A DNA stretch of 58,348 nucleotides, taken from positions 1-58,348 of the IMG/VR virus record IMGVR_UViG_3300047554_000702. The stretch is one strand, 5' to 3'. Numbering within the stretch: position 1 is the stretch's first letter; each line of letters opens with the position of its first letter. This DNA comes from a virus. The translations under genes were made by a program, and so were the position numbers. The notes below the pieces were generated by a model. The model saw only the letters and a program-made list of their open reading frames with translations. It had not been told where the DNA came from and did not search any database. Shown in pieces: positions 24,280 to 32,844 of this stretch.

Positions 24280-24504
24280 TTACTCCTGTGCCGCTTGCTT
24301 AGCTGCGCACTCGGCGTAGAGCGCGATCAAAATACGCTCCCACTCCGAGCGAGCCGGATCAATCAGCGGGACTGGTGGCTTTGGTAGCAGGGGACACGAC
24401 GCTGACAGGTTGCCCGGTCGCGGCGGCGTTTGCGTCTCTGACCGCAGCGTCGAGCACGCTGACAACAGCAGCAGGAGCAGCACACTCGGTAGGAACTTGG
24501 ACAT
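24280..24504 (-). CDS. Rz1: Outer-membrane spanin, Rz1-like lipoprotein
   Basis: 74 aa from ATG 24504, nested out of frame in the 3' part of the Rz-like gene and extending beyond it. Signal peptide with lipobox: MSKFLPSVLLLLLLSAC, Cys at 17. The mature part is Pro-rich (QTPPRPGN...LPKPPVPLIDP), as in o-spanins. It works with the i-spanin to fuse inner and outer membranes at lysis, supporting a Gram-negative host. Confidence 0.82.
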   Translation of the reverse strand: MSKFLPSVLLLLLLSACSTLRSETQTPPRPGNLSASCPLLPKPPVPLIDPARSEWERILIALYAECAAKQAAQE

Positions 24505-24751
24505 TGCGGTAAATCTCCCGGATCGTCTCGCGGTCGGTGCGCTCGCTGGCACGGATGCCTTGTGCGATCAGTTCGTATTGAAGGGACTGGTCTGCGAGTG
24601 CTTCAGTGAGCGCGGTGTATTGCTCGAACGTCTTTTGTTCGGTTTCGAGTGCGTCGCTGTCGGCTTTCCAGTCGCGGACAGTCCAGCCACCGAGCGCACC
24701 CGCCAACAGCAAGCCCGCACCGCCTGCGCCGTATATCCAGAGCGGGATCAT
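24359..24751 (-). CDS. Rz: Inner-membrane spanin, Rz-like
   Basis: 130 aa. One N-terminal transmembrane helix (IPLWIYGAGGAGLLLAGALGGW) is followed by a periplasmic coiled coil (DALETEQKTFEQYTALTEALADQSLQYEL) and a C-terminal region with an ECAAP Cys. Topology and overlap with the Rz1-like gene fit a two-component spanin. Overlaps the holin candidate by 4 bp. Confidence 0.8.
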   Translation of the reverse strand: MIPLWIYGAGGAGLLLAGALGGWTVRDWKADSDALETEQKTFEQYTALTEALADQSLQYELIAQGIRASERTDRETIREIYRNVQVPTECAAPAAVVSVLDAAVRDANAAATGQPVSVVSPATKATSPAD

Positions 24752-25023
24752 GTGTCGTCTCCCTTGTGCCGGTCATCTAGTTCAGCACCGTCACGGCTTA
24801 CCCGTGCCAGCATCCGGCGACCGAGAACCCATGTGAAGCCGCCGATCACCATGAACAGTTGAACATGCGCCGCGATGGCAAGCCAGAAGGTTTCCTTGAC
24901 CTGATCGCGCAGATGCCAAAGCCCCCACGCGATGAATCCCGTGAACACAAGCGAGGCACCAAACATAGCCAGAAATGACCATGCACGCCGTCCGTCCGGT
25001 GTGAGCATTGACGGCGGGATCAT
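24748..25023 (-). CDS. Holin candidate
   Basis: 91 aa with two predicted membrane helices (SFLAMFGASLVFTGFIAWGL and FWLAIAAHVQLFMVIGGFTW) and a charged C-terminus. It lies between endolysin and spanins, coupled to both, the usual holin position. Assignment is positional plus topology; no family signature seen. Confidence 0.65.
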   Translation of the reverse strand: MIPPSMLTPDGRRAWSFLAMFGASLVFTGFIAWGLWHLRDQVKETFWLAIAAHVQLFMVIGGFTWVLGRRMLARVSRDGAELDDRHKGDDT

Positions 25024-25772
25024 TCCCAGCCTCCCGCGATCAGTGCAGCCTGAAAGTCCATCGCTTCAAGCGCGATCTTGCCCGCCTTGTCCATCCCGTT
25101 GATGATGCGCCGTGCCTGTGTGAACTGCGTCAGTGTGGCGGGCCCGTCCTCAGGCAAGAATGTCACAAAACCACGCTCGGTGAACCATGCGCCGATCATA
25201 CCTTCGCGCATGATTTTGGCCGCAATATCGGGCTGCATTGCAAGATCAGGGTTGCCGATCAAATCGACACCCAACTTGACGGACGCCTTCGCATAATTGC
25301 GCCGTCCGGTCAGCTGGACATAGCCGCGACCGGCAAACAGCGCACCGTCCCCGATGACCGTGTTACCGAGATCCTTGGCGACATGCGGGCGCTGACCGGT
25401 TCGGTCGTACATCCGCATGAAATAGCGCTTGGCTGCTGCGGCGGAGAGCCAGTTAGCCTCTTTGACCGGCTGCATGGTTTGGTTTGTCTCATGCCAAGCC
25501 GTCGCCAACGCATAGGCGACCCAACTGATCGGAAGGCCGACCATCGCGGCAAGGATCGCATTGGTTCCGGCGACCTGACCGGTGGACTTGTGACGCAGAT
25601 CGCCGCCCCGTAGCGCCGCATAGAACGCTTCGGGCTCGGCCAGCCCCTGCTTGATCTGAGGTTCGGGAATGACAGGGGCACTGCGCAGCGCTTCATCGAC
25701 CGCCGCATCAATCCGTTCCTGCGGGGTCGGACGGGGGTCTTTGTTGAAACGCTTGAGCAGATTCCCGATCAT
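25020..25772 (-). CDS. Endolysin, GH19 chitinase-like
   Basis: 250 aa from ATG 25772; a GTG one codon upstream is also possible. The catalytic segment YALATAWHETNQTMQPVKE supplies the first acidic residue, followed by the GH19 core FAGRGYVQLTGRRNYAKAS and LIGNPDLAMQPDIAAKIM. GH19 endolysins cleave peptidoglycan glycan strands. There is no signal peptide, so release needs a holin. The first 60 residues are a charged, probably helical extension. Confidence 0.9.
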   Translation of the reverse strand: MIGNLLKRFNKDPRPTPQERIDAAVDEALRSAPVIPEPQIKQGLAEPEAFYAALRGGDLRHKSTGQVAGTNAILAAMVGLPISWVAYALATAWHETNQTMQPVKEANWLSAAAAKRYFMRMYDRTGQRPHVAKDLGNTVIGDGALFAGRGYVQLTGRRNYAKASVKLGVDLIGNPDLAMQPDIAAKIMREGMIGAWFTERGFVTFLPEDGPATLTQFTQARRIINGMDKAGKIALEAMDFQAALIAGGWE

Positions 25773-26002
25773 CACCTGGCCCCCTTGTCCTGCTTGCCAT
25801 CCAACTTGCTCTCGATTCGGATCAGAGCGGCACGGATTTCGCCCATCGCATCACGGTGATCCGCTTTGGTCACATACTTCTCTGGCATCGTGCGGATGTC
25901 ACTGTCCAACTGATCGAGGGTCTTGGTGATCCGACCAATCACCCAGCCACCGAGGACGCCTGCGATTGCCATCGCGATGTTGAAAGCGGTCTGCCAATCC
26001 AT
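25772..26002 (-). CDS. Small membrane-anchored coiled-coil protein of the lysis cassette
   Basis: 76 aa. One N-terminal transmembrane helix (AFNIAMAIAGVLGGWVIGRI) is followed by a helical tail (LDQLDSDIRTMPEKYVTKADHRDAMGEIRAALIRIESKLDG). This type commonly precedes phage endolysins and may be a second holin or an antiholin. First gene of the lysis operon; promoter candidate at 26042-26070. Confidence 0.7.
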   Translation of the reverse strand: MDWQTAFNIAMAIAGVLGGWVIGRITKTLDQLDSDIRTMPEKYVTKADHRDAMGEIRAALIRIESKLDGKQDKGAR

Positions 26003-26041
26003 TGTTGCGACACCTGAAAAAGAGTTGGTTTATGGTGTCAG

Positions 26042-26070
26042 TTAATGACGGTGTTCGAGGTGCAAGTCAA
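26042..26070 (-). promoter_or_regulatory. Candidate lysis-operon promoter
   Basis: TTGACT at 26070-26065, a 17-bp spacer, then CATTAA at 26047-26042. It lies in the 73-bp gap between the tail gene (ending 26076) and the first lysis gene, leaving a leader of about 35 nt. Good -35, modest -10. Confidence 0.4.
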
Positions 26071-26075
26071 TCGGC

Positions 26076-28052
26076 TTAGGCGTCGAGGATGTTGGCGGGT
26101 CGCCAGACGGGGAGAACTGTGATCGTGCTGTCCTGACCACCGCCGAACAGATCGGCGACAGGGCCACGGACACGCGCGGGATGGCTGGCAACACCGCCAA
26201 TCGTGTAGGCCGCATCGGACAGAATGAAGTTGCCCGAACCGTCGATCACGCTGCTCTCATTCGCTGCCCAATCGATATAGGTGTCGGGCCAAAAAGCCGC
26301 CGCCGTGATCGAACCAGCAGGTGCCGCTTCGGAGCCAGGGAAGAACCCGTTCGGGATTTGGCTTGCCAGATAGTTGGGGGTGCAATCGCTGAAATTGACC
26401 GCGCTGTTGACGCTGGTGAAGGTCGTGCCAGTGCCGGTGTATGGCAGGTTCGCGCCGTTCAACCGGGCATTGCGAAGGCCAAGTTCCCAATCCATCGCCA
26501 GCAGCAAGGTGAACTCGACACCGGCTTGAATGACCGGCCCGCCCTGCACAAGGCTGCGCGACGTGGCATTGAGGACAAGCGTGTTGGCAGCATCGCGGGC
26601 GTTCAGCGTCACCCGGCCATCGGTTCCGACGCGCACGAAGATCGTGTCAGTCGAAGTCCCGCGTGCGATGTTCAAAAGCACTCGGTTGGCGGCGAGGCTG
26701 TCAATGCGGCCCCGGAACATGAACGAGAACTTCTTGGACGCGGCCACCTGCACCGAAGTGCGCGGGCCACGAATTGCAATTGGAGTGTTCCACGTCATCG
26801 GCGTAGGCACGCGAGCGCCGGAAGCGCCCATGACCATGACGCGCACAATCTCGGTGCGCTGGTAAATGCCCTTGACCACCGTGATGTAGAGCCGCTTTTC
26901 GCCCGGCGTTACAGGGACACCGGCGGTCTTTGTGATTGTCAGCGTGCCATAGCCGTTTGCATCCGGCCCGCCTGCCGTGACCGTGAAAGCCCCCTCAGGA
27001 TCGCCAAGGGCCACCGTGGCGCTATCGGCAACACCGCGCATCCGAACAACGCCAATCGTTGCCCCGTCCGCTACGTTGGATGTGGTGCGGAACCTGACAC
27101 CCGCCGGGATGAACGGTGCGGCGCCCTGTCGCCCTAAGAACCAATCTCGTGCAACCCGCGCCATGCCAAACTGACGGCCCCGCGAGTTGGGGTGAACCTT
27201 GTCGCTTTGAATGGTGGAGCCGGTGCCGTTCGCGCCGACCTTTTGGAACAATGCATAATCGCTGGATGAAGCATTGCGGGTAAGCGGGTCGCCTTCGTCG
27301 TGCAGCAACGTAAGCGGATTTTCGATCACGATGTCAGCCGACGAGCGCGCCAAGGTCAAACCGCTGGCATTGCCGAGCAACCCGAGCGGCGTTTCGTTCC
27401 ACTGCCGTAGTGTGGCTTCAAAGCCGGTTTCCAGCCCGTACCAGTCAATCATGTGCTGGCGAGCGTCAACGATGTCCGCCGAGTAGGGTTGCGCTTGTGC
27501 GCGCTCTTTCCAATGCGTGTAGTCCGCATTCGGAAAGCCCGCCGTTCCCGACCACGGATCGGACGGGGAAGCGACCAATAGCAGGAGAGTCTCAGCGCCG
27601 CCGGTTTGCTGTGCGCGGATCGCCTCGAAGTCGTCAAAGACTGCATCTGTGCGCCAGAAATCAAAGCGCGGGGTCGTCCATGTGACCTCGCCGCCGACGG
27701 GATCGGTCAGCACCAGATCCTCGGCCTTGTCGCCCGCAGTCCAGTTGGCGTTCAGGAACGTGAGCGCCTGCGCCATGTTGCTGCCAGCACCGGCCTGATA
27801 GTTAGTGCCGACACCAAAAGTCGCGCCGGGGTCAATCTCGGCTTGGATTGCGTCATTCGTGCTTAGGGATGAGCCAACGCTTGCCGACAGCGAATTGCCC
27901 GCCGTGTTGATCGTGCGGTCAGGCTCCCACGGCGGCGCGGTGTTAGCCTCACGCAAGGCTTGCGCGGACGCCCATTCGCTTGCGGTTACCGCCGAGCGCG
28001 CACCAAAAACAGACGATGAGAATCCGATCAGAGGCGATTGAAAACTACGCAT
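26076..28052 (-). CDS. Tail protein with SGNH-hydrolase-like domain
   Basis: 658 aa from ATG 28052. Residues 45-310 resemble an SGNH/GDSL esterase: NTAGNSLSAS would be the block with the nucleophilic Ser, and SDKVHPNSRGRQ the Asp-x-x-His block. The C-terminal 230 residues are beta-rich and look like a concanavalin/LamG sandwich (FSFMFRGRIDSL...FTLLLAMDWELG). Such combinations occur in phage receptor-binding or capsule-deacetylating proteins. Last gene of the tail block. Confidence 0.65.
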   Translation of the reverse strand: MRSFQSPLIGFSSSVFGARSAVTASEWASAQALREANTAPPWEPDRTINTAGNSLSASVGSSLSTNDAIQAEIDPGATFGVGTNYQAGAGSNMAQALTFLNANWTAGDKAEDLVLTDPVGGEVTWTTPRFDFWRTDAVFDDFEAIRAQQTGGAETLLLLVASPSDPWSGTAGFPNADYTHWKERAQAQPYSADIVDARQHMIDWYGLETGFEATLRQWNETPLGLLGNASGLTLARSSADIVIENPLTLLHDEGDPLTRNASSSDYALFQKVGANGTGSTIQSDKVHPNSRGRQFGMARVARDWFLGRQGAAPFIPAGVRFRTTSNVADGATIGVVRMRGVADSATVALGDPEGAFTVTAGGPDANGYGTLTITKTAGVPVTPGEKRLYITVVKGIYQRTEIVRVMVMGASGARVPTPMTWNTPIAIRGPRTSVQVAASKKFSFMFRGRIDSLAANRVLLNIARGTSTDTIFVRVGTDGRVTLNARDAANTLVLNATSRSLVQGGPVIQAGVEFTLLLAMDWELGLRNARLNGANLPYTGTGTTFTSVNSAVNFSDCTPNYLASQIPNGFFPGSEAAPAGSITAAAFWPDTYIDWAANESSVIDGSGNFILSDAAYTIGGVASHPARVRGPVADLFGGGQDSTITVLPVWRPANILDA

Positions 28053-28326
28053 GGCTGACAAACAGTGTAGTCGTCAGATTGTCAACGCGAGCCCACACAC
28101 GATTTGCACCGGATACGCCGGGGAATATCTCAGAAAGCGACCGATTGGCTTCGCCCTGACCGGGTTGGTAAACCAAGCCAGCGTCGTCGGTCGGTGAGGT
28201 CGTACCGCTGGTCGCCTGGATGATGACGGCCCGACCACCTGTGTTCTGGAAAGTGATCTCGGTAACATCGGCATTGGTGATTTGCTCCCAATCCAGACTG
28301 ACCTCTTGATCGGTATTCTTGGGCAT
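28045..28326 (-). CDS. Small tail-associated protein
   Basis: 93 aa. Beta-rich (TEITFQNTGGRAVIIQATSGTTSP...GLVYQPGQGE...NRVWARVDNLTTTLFVSHA). Small proteins of this look are encoded next to tail fibres and may decorate or link fibre proteins. It overlaps the next gene by 8 bp. Confidence 0.65.
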   Translation of the reverse strand: MPKNTDQEVSLDWEQITNADVTEITFQNTGGRAVIIQATSGTTSPTDDAGLVYQPGQGEANRSLSEIFPGVSGANRVWARVDNLTTTLFVSHA

Positions 28327-28357
28327 GGTGCAGATCCTTTCGCTTTCGTGTCATCGG

Positions 28358-28387
28358 TTCATATCATTCATGTGGTCGCTGGGTCAA
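28358..28387 (-). promoter_or_regulatory. Candidate promoter for the distal tail genes
   Basis: TTGACC at 28387-28382, 18 bp, then TATGAA at 28363-28358, upstream of the start at 28326. The gap from 28327 to 28383 contains no gene. It may give extra transcription of the receptor-binding genes. Confidence 0.35.
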
Positions 28388-28452
28388 ACACCCCTCTCAG
28401 CCTGATCGGCGCTGATATATTCCCATACCTGCGTGACCTCGGCGAAGGTCAC
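28384..28452 (-). CDS. Putative 22-residue peptide
   Basis: 22 aa from GTG 28452, overlapping the stop of the 37-aa gene (GTGA). The peptide VTFAEVTQVWEYISADQAER is amphipathic. Supported only by its stop/start coupling, which is the rule in this genome. Confidence 0.3.
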   Translation of the reverse strand: MTFAEVTQVWEYISADQAERGV

Positions 28453-28562
28453 ACCTTAATCTCCACGCACACGCGGCCATTTTCGCGCCACACGACCCAT
28501 TGGCCGGGCGCACAGATGCGTGCACCGTCTTTGCTGCCGAGTTCCTTGACCGCCTGTTCCAT
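28449..28562 (-). CDS. Small protein downstream of tailspike
   Basis: 37 aa from ATG 28562, directly coupled to the tailspike stop (TGATG). Reads as a compact beta protein (GARICAPGQWVVWRENGRVCVEIKV). Function unknown. Confidence 0.5.
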   Translation of the reverse strand: MEQAVKELGSKDGARICAPGQWVVWRENGRVCVEIKV

Positions 28563-30187
28563 CACCACGTATCCACCGTGGTCAAGGTAGCCGCAGCCCC
28601 CGGCCCGCTTGCGTTGTTGCCCGACTTTTGAAGCGTGATCGTGCCCGTAGTGCTGTCCTGCCGCAGGATGAAGCCGTAGCCATTATCGAGATGCTCCCAA
28701 CGGTTATCGACCAGATCGAACACAAGCCGCGCGGCAAAGACCGGGGTTGAGTTAGACAAGGTAATATCACCGCCGACGAACATGCGCGAAGTCGTGTCGA
28801 GCAACGTACCCGTACCAAAGCTGACAACGCCGTAATTCTCTTGCGACTGCGCCCCGCTCAGGTTGAACACTTCCAGGCTGCCACGGCTGAAGGTTGCCGT
28901 CGCACCAGCATCCGCCACCAGCGACACAAGCCCGCGAACCCTGAAGGCCCCGGTGTGCTGCGAGGTATAGGCGCGGCGGTAGGTGTTGCCCGATGCCGCA
29001 GCCCGAACCGTGGCTTGCAGGTTGACTTGAATATTGGCCGTCGCCGCATCAATCACGATTGCGTCAAAGGTGTTGTTGGTTTCGCGACCCGCAGCGCTGA
29101 CACAGACAGAGCCGGTTACAGAACCGCCCGAAATGACCATGCCGCTTTCCGCATTGTCATGAAGCTGCGCGCCCAGCACGATTTCGCCCGCCGTTTCGGT
29201 AACGACAAGCCCGAACCGCCCAGCGCCATCCGACTTCAAGGCAGGGGCGATGATCCCACCAGACCCGAGGTAATACGTGATGCCCGAACCGTTGTTCGGC
29301 TGATCGGCATCACGGAGCGTGTTGGAAAAGGCGCACGGCCCAATCGAGCATTCCGCGCCGCCCGCAAAGTCCACGATCAGGCCGTTGTAGTTGTCCTTGC
29401 CGGTGACGCTTTCGATGACCCCATCCGAAGCCGTGAGGATATTGACCACCCCACCCTTGCGGCCCAACTCGCCGAAAGCGGTGTAGTTCTGCACCCCGAT
29501 ACCGCAACCTTCGCCATAGATGGCCCGGAGACGCCAGTTCTTCGGTTCGCCCACGGTCTGCGTTGCGTTGAGAGGAGAACCCGCTGCTCCTGTGCCAGTG
29601 ACGGTGAACGACCCAACACCCACGCCGTTGACCCAAGTGTTCAGCAACACGCCCGTAAAGTCAAATTCGTCCCCGCCGAGCATCACCCCGTCACCGAAAG
29701 CAATCGCCACCTGATTTGCCACGACAGGGCCAGCAACACCCGAAGCGTTGTGATCCCACTTGATACCCCAGGAGCGGAACCTAGCGCCCGTCACGCGAAT
29801 AATCGGGACGACATAGCCGCGCGCCGTGTGGTCGCTGCGGATCGTCGCGCCCGAACCAAACATGATGCGGTCGTTTGCGGTAATCAGGAAGGTCGAGGTC
29901 ACGCGGTACACGTTCTCCAACCCACCGAAGTCCACCGACCTACCAGTCGCCAGCGCCGCGTTGATCGCCGCCGTGTCGTCCGCCACACCGTCAGCGACTG
30001 CGCCGAAGTCCTTGGGGCTTACCGTGTCGCGCAGCTTGGCTTGAACCGTGCGGCCTACCGCTCCTGTGCCGGATTGGGTGAAACTGACGTTCTCGGCTAC
30101 AGTTTCATCGAGTTGCAAAACAGTAGTGTCACCGACAGAAACATTGATGGGCGTACCATCCTGTACGGTTACATTGATATTCGCCAT
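28562..30187 (-). CDS. Tailspike/tail fibre with pectate-lyase-like beta-helix
   Basis: 541 aa. N-terminal residues 1-45 are a probable attachment segment. KDFGAVADGVADDTAAINAAL near 58-78 is the hallmark opening of Pectate_lyase_3 tailspike domains. The following 350 residues have the short repetitive strands and Asn/Gly turns of a right-handed beta-helix. Such spikes often cleave capsule or lipopolysaccharide; catalytic residues cannot be assigned. Probably the host-range protein, with the SGNH-like protein at 26076. Confidence 0.82.
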   Translation of the reverse strand: MANINVTVQDGTPINVSVGDTTVLQLDETVAENVSFTQSGTGAVGRTVQAKLRDTVSPKDFGAVADGVADDTAAINAALATGRSVDFGGLENVYRVTSTFLITANDRIMFGSGATIRSDHTARGYVVPIIRVTGARFRSWGIKWDHNASGVAGPVVANQVAIAFGDGVMLGGDEFDFTGVLLNTWVNGVGVGSFTVTGTGAAGSPLNATQTVGEPKNWRLRAIYGEGCGIGVQNYTAFGELGRKGGVVNILTASDGVIESVTGKDNYNGLIVDFAGGAECSIGPCAFSNTLRDADQPNNGSGITYYLGSGGIIAPALKSDGAGRFGLVVTETAGEIVLGAQLHDNAESGMVISGGSVTGSVCVSAAGRETNNTFDAIVIDAATANIQVNLQATVRAAASGNTYRRAYTSQHTGAFRVRGLVSLVADAGATATFSRGSLEVFNLSGAQSQENYGVVSFGTGTLLDTTSRMFVGGDITLSNSTPVFAARLVFDLVDNRWEHLDNGYGFILRQDSTTGTITLQKSGNNASGPGAAATLTTVDTW

Positions 30188-30594
30188 TACGCGATCTCCG
30201 TCACAAAACCAGAAACAGGGAAAAGCCCGGCAGCAATGCGCTGGGGCGAACCGCCGCTAAGGGTCAGCAGCAAATCATAGACGAATACAGCCACTCCGTA
30301 CCCGTCCGCATCAGCAGGAAGTGAACCAGTCGAATTGACGCCAGAACCCGCAGCAAGACTAAACGCCCAAGTAGTCACTTCGTCCGCAAAAATGGGTGTG
30401 CCAACGCTAAAAACAGCAAGTTCGCTAGGGGCATCGGGCGCGACTTTCACACTACCCACAAGGGTGGCGTCGGTGACATCGCCGGGGTAGGTCAGAGTAT
30501 GCGTGATAGATAGCCCGCGAACACACGGTGGTAGGTCAGCACGCCTACCACCCAAAGTGTTCAGCCACTCACTATGTCGATTGGTGGAGTACAT
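30187..30594 (-). CDS. Tail protein linked to the spike
   Basis: 135 aa. Beta-rich, with LSITHTLTYPGDVTDATLVGSVKVAPDAP near the start, ending GLFPVSGFVTEIA. Located between the tail tip and the spike, with a 1-bp overlap to the spike gene. Adapter or chaperone role is inferred from position. Confidence 0.6.
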   Translation of the reverse strand: MYSTNRHSEWLNTLGGRRADLPPCVRGLSITHTLTYPGDVTDATLVGSVKVAPDAPSELAVFSVGTPIFADEVTTWAFSLAAGSGVNSTGSLPADADGYGVAVFVYDLLLTLSGGSPQRIAAGLFPVSGFVTEIA

Positions 30595-30601
30595 CGCTCA
30601 C

Positions 30602-32425
30602 CTACTGCAGAACAGGATCAGGACCGCTCCAACCCGGTGGGGGGTTGGTTGGCGGCGGGAAGTCTACACCATCGCTAGTGAAAGCGTAACCCACAATCAC
30701 ATAGCGCGAACTTTCTAGTTCGATCGGCATTGTGCCGCTATCGAAAATGTATTCCTCATCGACCAGATCCCAAAAAATCGCGTACCGCGTCAACTGCATG
30801 AGCCCGGTCTGCATGATGGCCGGGAAACTGATGACGCGCCCGTCATCAAGCGTCCCGGTGAATGCAACGATGTCGATCTGGCCGTCACCCGGCTCGATCG
30901 GAAACTGTGGGTCAAAGATGCGGATCGAGTAAGCGCCACGCGGATTCTGCACCTCTGCAGCCAATTCGTCGCGCTCCTGAGAGGTCTGACCAATGGCGGG
31001 CGTGGGTGGTGCGACACCCGTGCGACCCAAGCAGAAGTCATGCTTTTCAGGTGTTTCGGTCATCAACTCGAACGTCACCTTCATCGTCACCGGGTCGATG
31101 TTGCGACTCAGAATGATCACGTCATGGTCCAGACCAAGTTCGTCCCAAGTGATGTGCAGACATTCACCGGGACGATAGTGGCGCAAGCGCGGTTTACACA
31201 CGACAGTTATGGGGCTGATCTCGCGACTATCAAACAAACGATACGCAGCAAGCTGTGCCGCCTGATCGACGTTCTTCACGAAGTTGAACGGCCACACGTC
31301 ACGCTTTTCTTCACCGTCGTCGGCCAGAAATACGCTGTTTACCACCGGCTCGGCATCGATCAATTCCCAATCATGATCGGGACTGCGATACTGTGGGACG
31401 ACGGTGTTGAGACGATCACGATACGGCTGCATCGTTACAACCGACATCTCATCGTCCGTTACAAGGTCGTCGATCGTGATCGTGTCGAGCGGCACTTTCG
31501 GTGCTGAATACTTGAAGGTCAGCACGCCACCGGGGACAGGTTCTGCACCGCCCGCGTAGCAGATTTCCTTGAGGTTCTGCCAACGATCACCCGGTTCAAA
31601 GATCACACCAAAGATGGTCCAATCGTTCGCGTCGCACACATTGGCCCATGCGGCGACAACATTCCAGTCGATGCCGTCAGCAGGCATACCGATACCGAAC
31701 ACACGATTGCCTGCTTGGTATCGACCATACGCATATGTGCCAGCGTGCAGCGCCGGATTTTCGGACCAGGTGTAGGTGCTTTCGTTACCCAAACGATGCG
31801 ATCCGCTACCACCCGGAAACGTGCTGTCCAAGCGCGGATCATAGACCTTCGCCCAACGACCATAGGCTGCGATGGGATCGATGCCGTTGGCGAACCGCCT
31901 GCCGTCACGATCGAACAAGAACGACCATCCGATAGCAGCCAAACCGGACAGCTTGTAATCAGTCCCCCATCCCGGCGTGCCCGACCATTGCGGGGACAGT
32001 GCCGTGGCTTCAGGCACCGCACCAAGCTGTGTGTCTGTGAACAGGAAGCCTGTGTACCAGCTGGTGACCGGCTGAAAGTTCACGTAAGGCGTGATGCTGT
32101 CGATCGGGCCGAGCGAATAGACAACCGCGATGAAGCGATAGGGGTTCGGCACCTTTTTGAGTGTCGGCCCGTATGCGACATCGTAGCGCATGACGCCACC
32201 CAACAAACCCTCTCCCATCCCGTATGGTGTCGGAGGGTTTGGATCTATGATTATCCTGGTTACCGACCCTCGCGCCGGTGGGGGTTTGGTCAGGGCTTGC
32301 GCACCGATGTTGGCAACGAGCGCCACAGTGGCCGCAATTGCTGCGACCAACGGGTTACCGAGCACCGTGGCAACGACAGCGACTGCGCCTGCAATTTTAC
32401 CGACAACGCGGAGTGCCTTAGCCAT
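30602..32425 (-). CDS. Tail tip/central tail protein (gpJ-like position)
   Basis: 607 aa from ATG 32425. The N-terminal 45 residues are hydrophobic (GKIAGAVAVVATVLGNPLVAAIAATVALVANIG), as in many gpJ-type tail-tip proteins. The middle contains SLGPIDSITPYVNFQ and ISPITVVCKPRLRHYRPGECLHI, typical of baseplate hub-like domains. Follows the NlpC-like gene as in lambda K-I-J order. It should form the tail tip that carries the spike. Confidence 0.75.
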   Translation of the reverse strand: MAKALRVVGKIAGAVAVVATVLGNPLVAAIAATVALVANIGAQALTKPPPARGSVTRIIIDPNPPTPYGMGEGLLGGVMRYDVAYGPTLKKVPNPYRFIAVVYSLGPIDSITPYVNFQPVTSWYTGFLFTDTQLGAVPEATALSPQWSGTPGWGTDYKLSGLAAIGWSFLFDRDGRRFANGIDPIAAYGRWAKVYDPRLDSTFPGGSGSHRLGNESTYTWSENPALHAGTYAYGRYQAGNRVFGIGMPADGIDWNVVAAWANVCDANDWTIFGVIFEPGDRWQNLKEICYAGGAEPVPGGVLTFKYSAPKVPLDTITIDDLVTDDEMSVVTMQPYRDRLNTVVPQYRSPDHDWELIDAEPVVNSVFLADDGEEKRDVWPFNFVKNVDQAAQLAAYRLFDSREISPITVVCKPRLRHYRPGECLHITWDELGLDHDVIILSRNIDPVTMKVTFELMTETPEKHDFCLGRTGVAPPTPAIGQTSQERDELAAEVQNPRGAYSIRIFDPQFPIEPGDGQIDIVAFTGTLDDGRVISFPAIMQTGLMQLTRYAIFWDLVDEEYIFDSGTMPIELESSRYVIVGYAFTSDGVDFPPPTNPPPGWSGPDPVLQ

Positions 32426-32844
32426 CAGACTTTCCAAGCCGCTTCGAGTTCACCCAGCCCGACATCGAGCAAGACGAGATCGGGTTCGTCTTCGCGCCAC
32501 CCAAACACTTTGAGCGGCCCCGCGCAAATGAAAATCGCATCGAGCCCGCCAGCACCCTTAATAAGCGCCAGATCACCCAGCATCATGAATGCGGCACCAG
32601 GACGGCGTTCAAGCAGTGAATCGAGCATGTCAGACACACTGTCCCACCCGTGCTCGCGCATCGCCCGTGCCGCACCGAGCGCGGTGTCGAACTCAGGAAT
32701 GGGTGGAAGATCGTAGCCCAACTCGACAAGATGCGACCGCGCGAGGTGGACGCAGGTGGCTGGTTGCGTCCAGTCGAACGTTACACCGCGCCATGCGTCG
32801 AGAGTGCGCTTTGTTGCGTCTCTGCGTTTGATCAACTGGTTCAT
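32425..32844 (-). CDS. NlpC/P60-like tail protein, DUF6950 type
   Basis: 139 aa. TCVHLARSHLVELGY supplies a candidate catalytic Cys, and the segment AAFMMLGDLALIKGAGGLDAIFICAG resembles the second half of the DUF6950/NlpC-like phage family. Proteins at this position (lambda gpK-like) help assemble the tail tip or digest cell wall on entry. No second His motif is obvious, so activity is uncertain. Confidence 0.75.
   Translation of the reverse strand: MNQLIKRRDATKRTLDAWRGVTFDWTQPATCVHLARSHLVELGYDLPPIPEFDTALGAARAMREHGWDSVSDMLDSLLERRPGAAFMMLGDLALIKGAGGLDAIFICAGPLKVFGWREDEPDLVLLDVGLGELEAAWKV

Noticed and set aside
28841-30280. A 479-codon open frame on the plus strand opposite the tailspike gene
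   Set aside because: It is antisense to a well-supported beta-helix gene, has no ribosome binding site and its product is Arg/His-rich with no domain. High-GC codon use produces such shadow frames.
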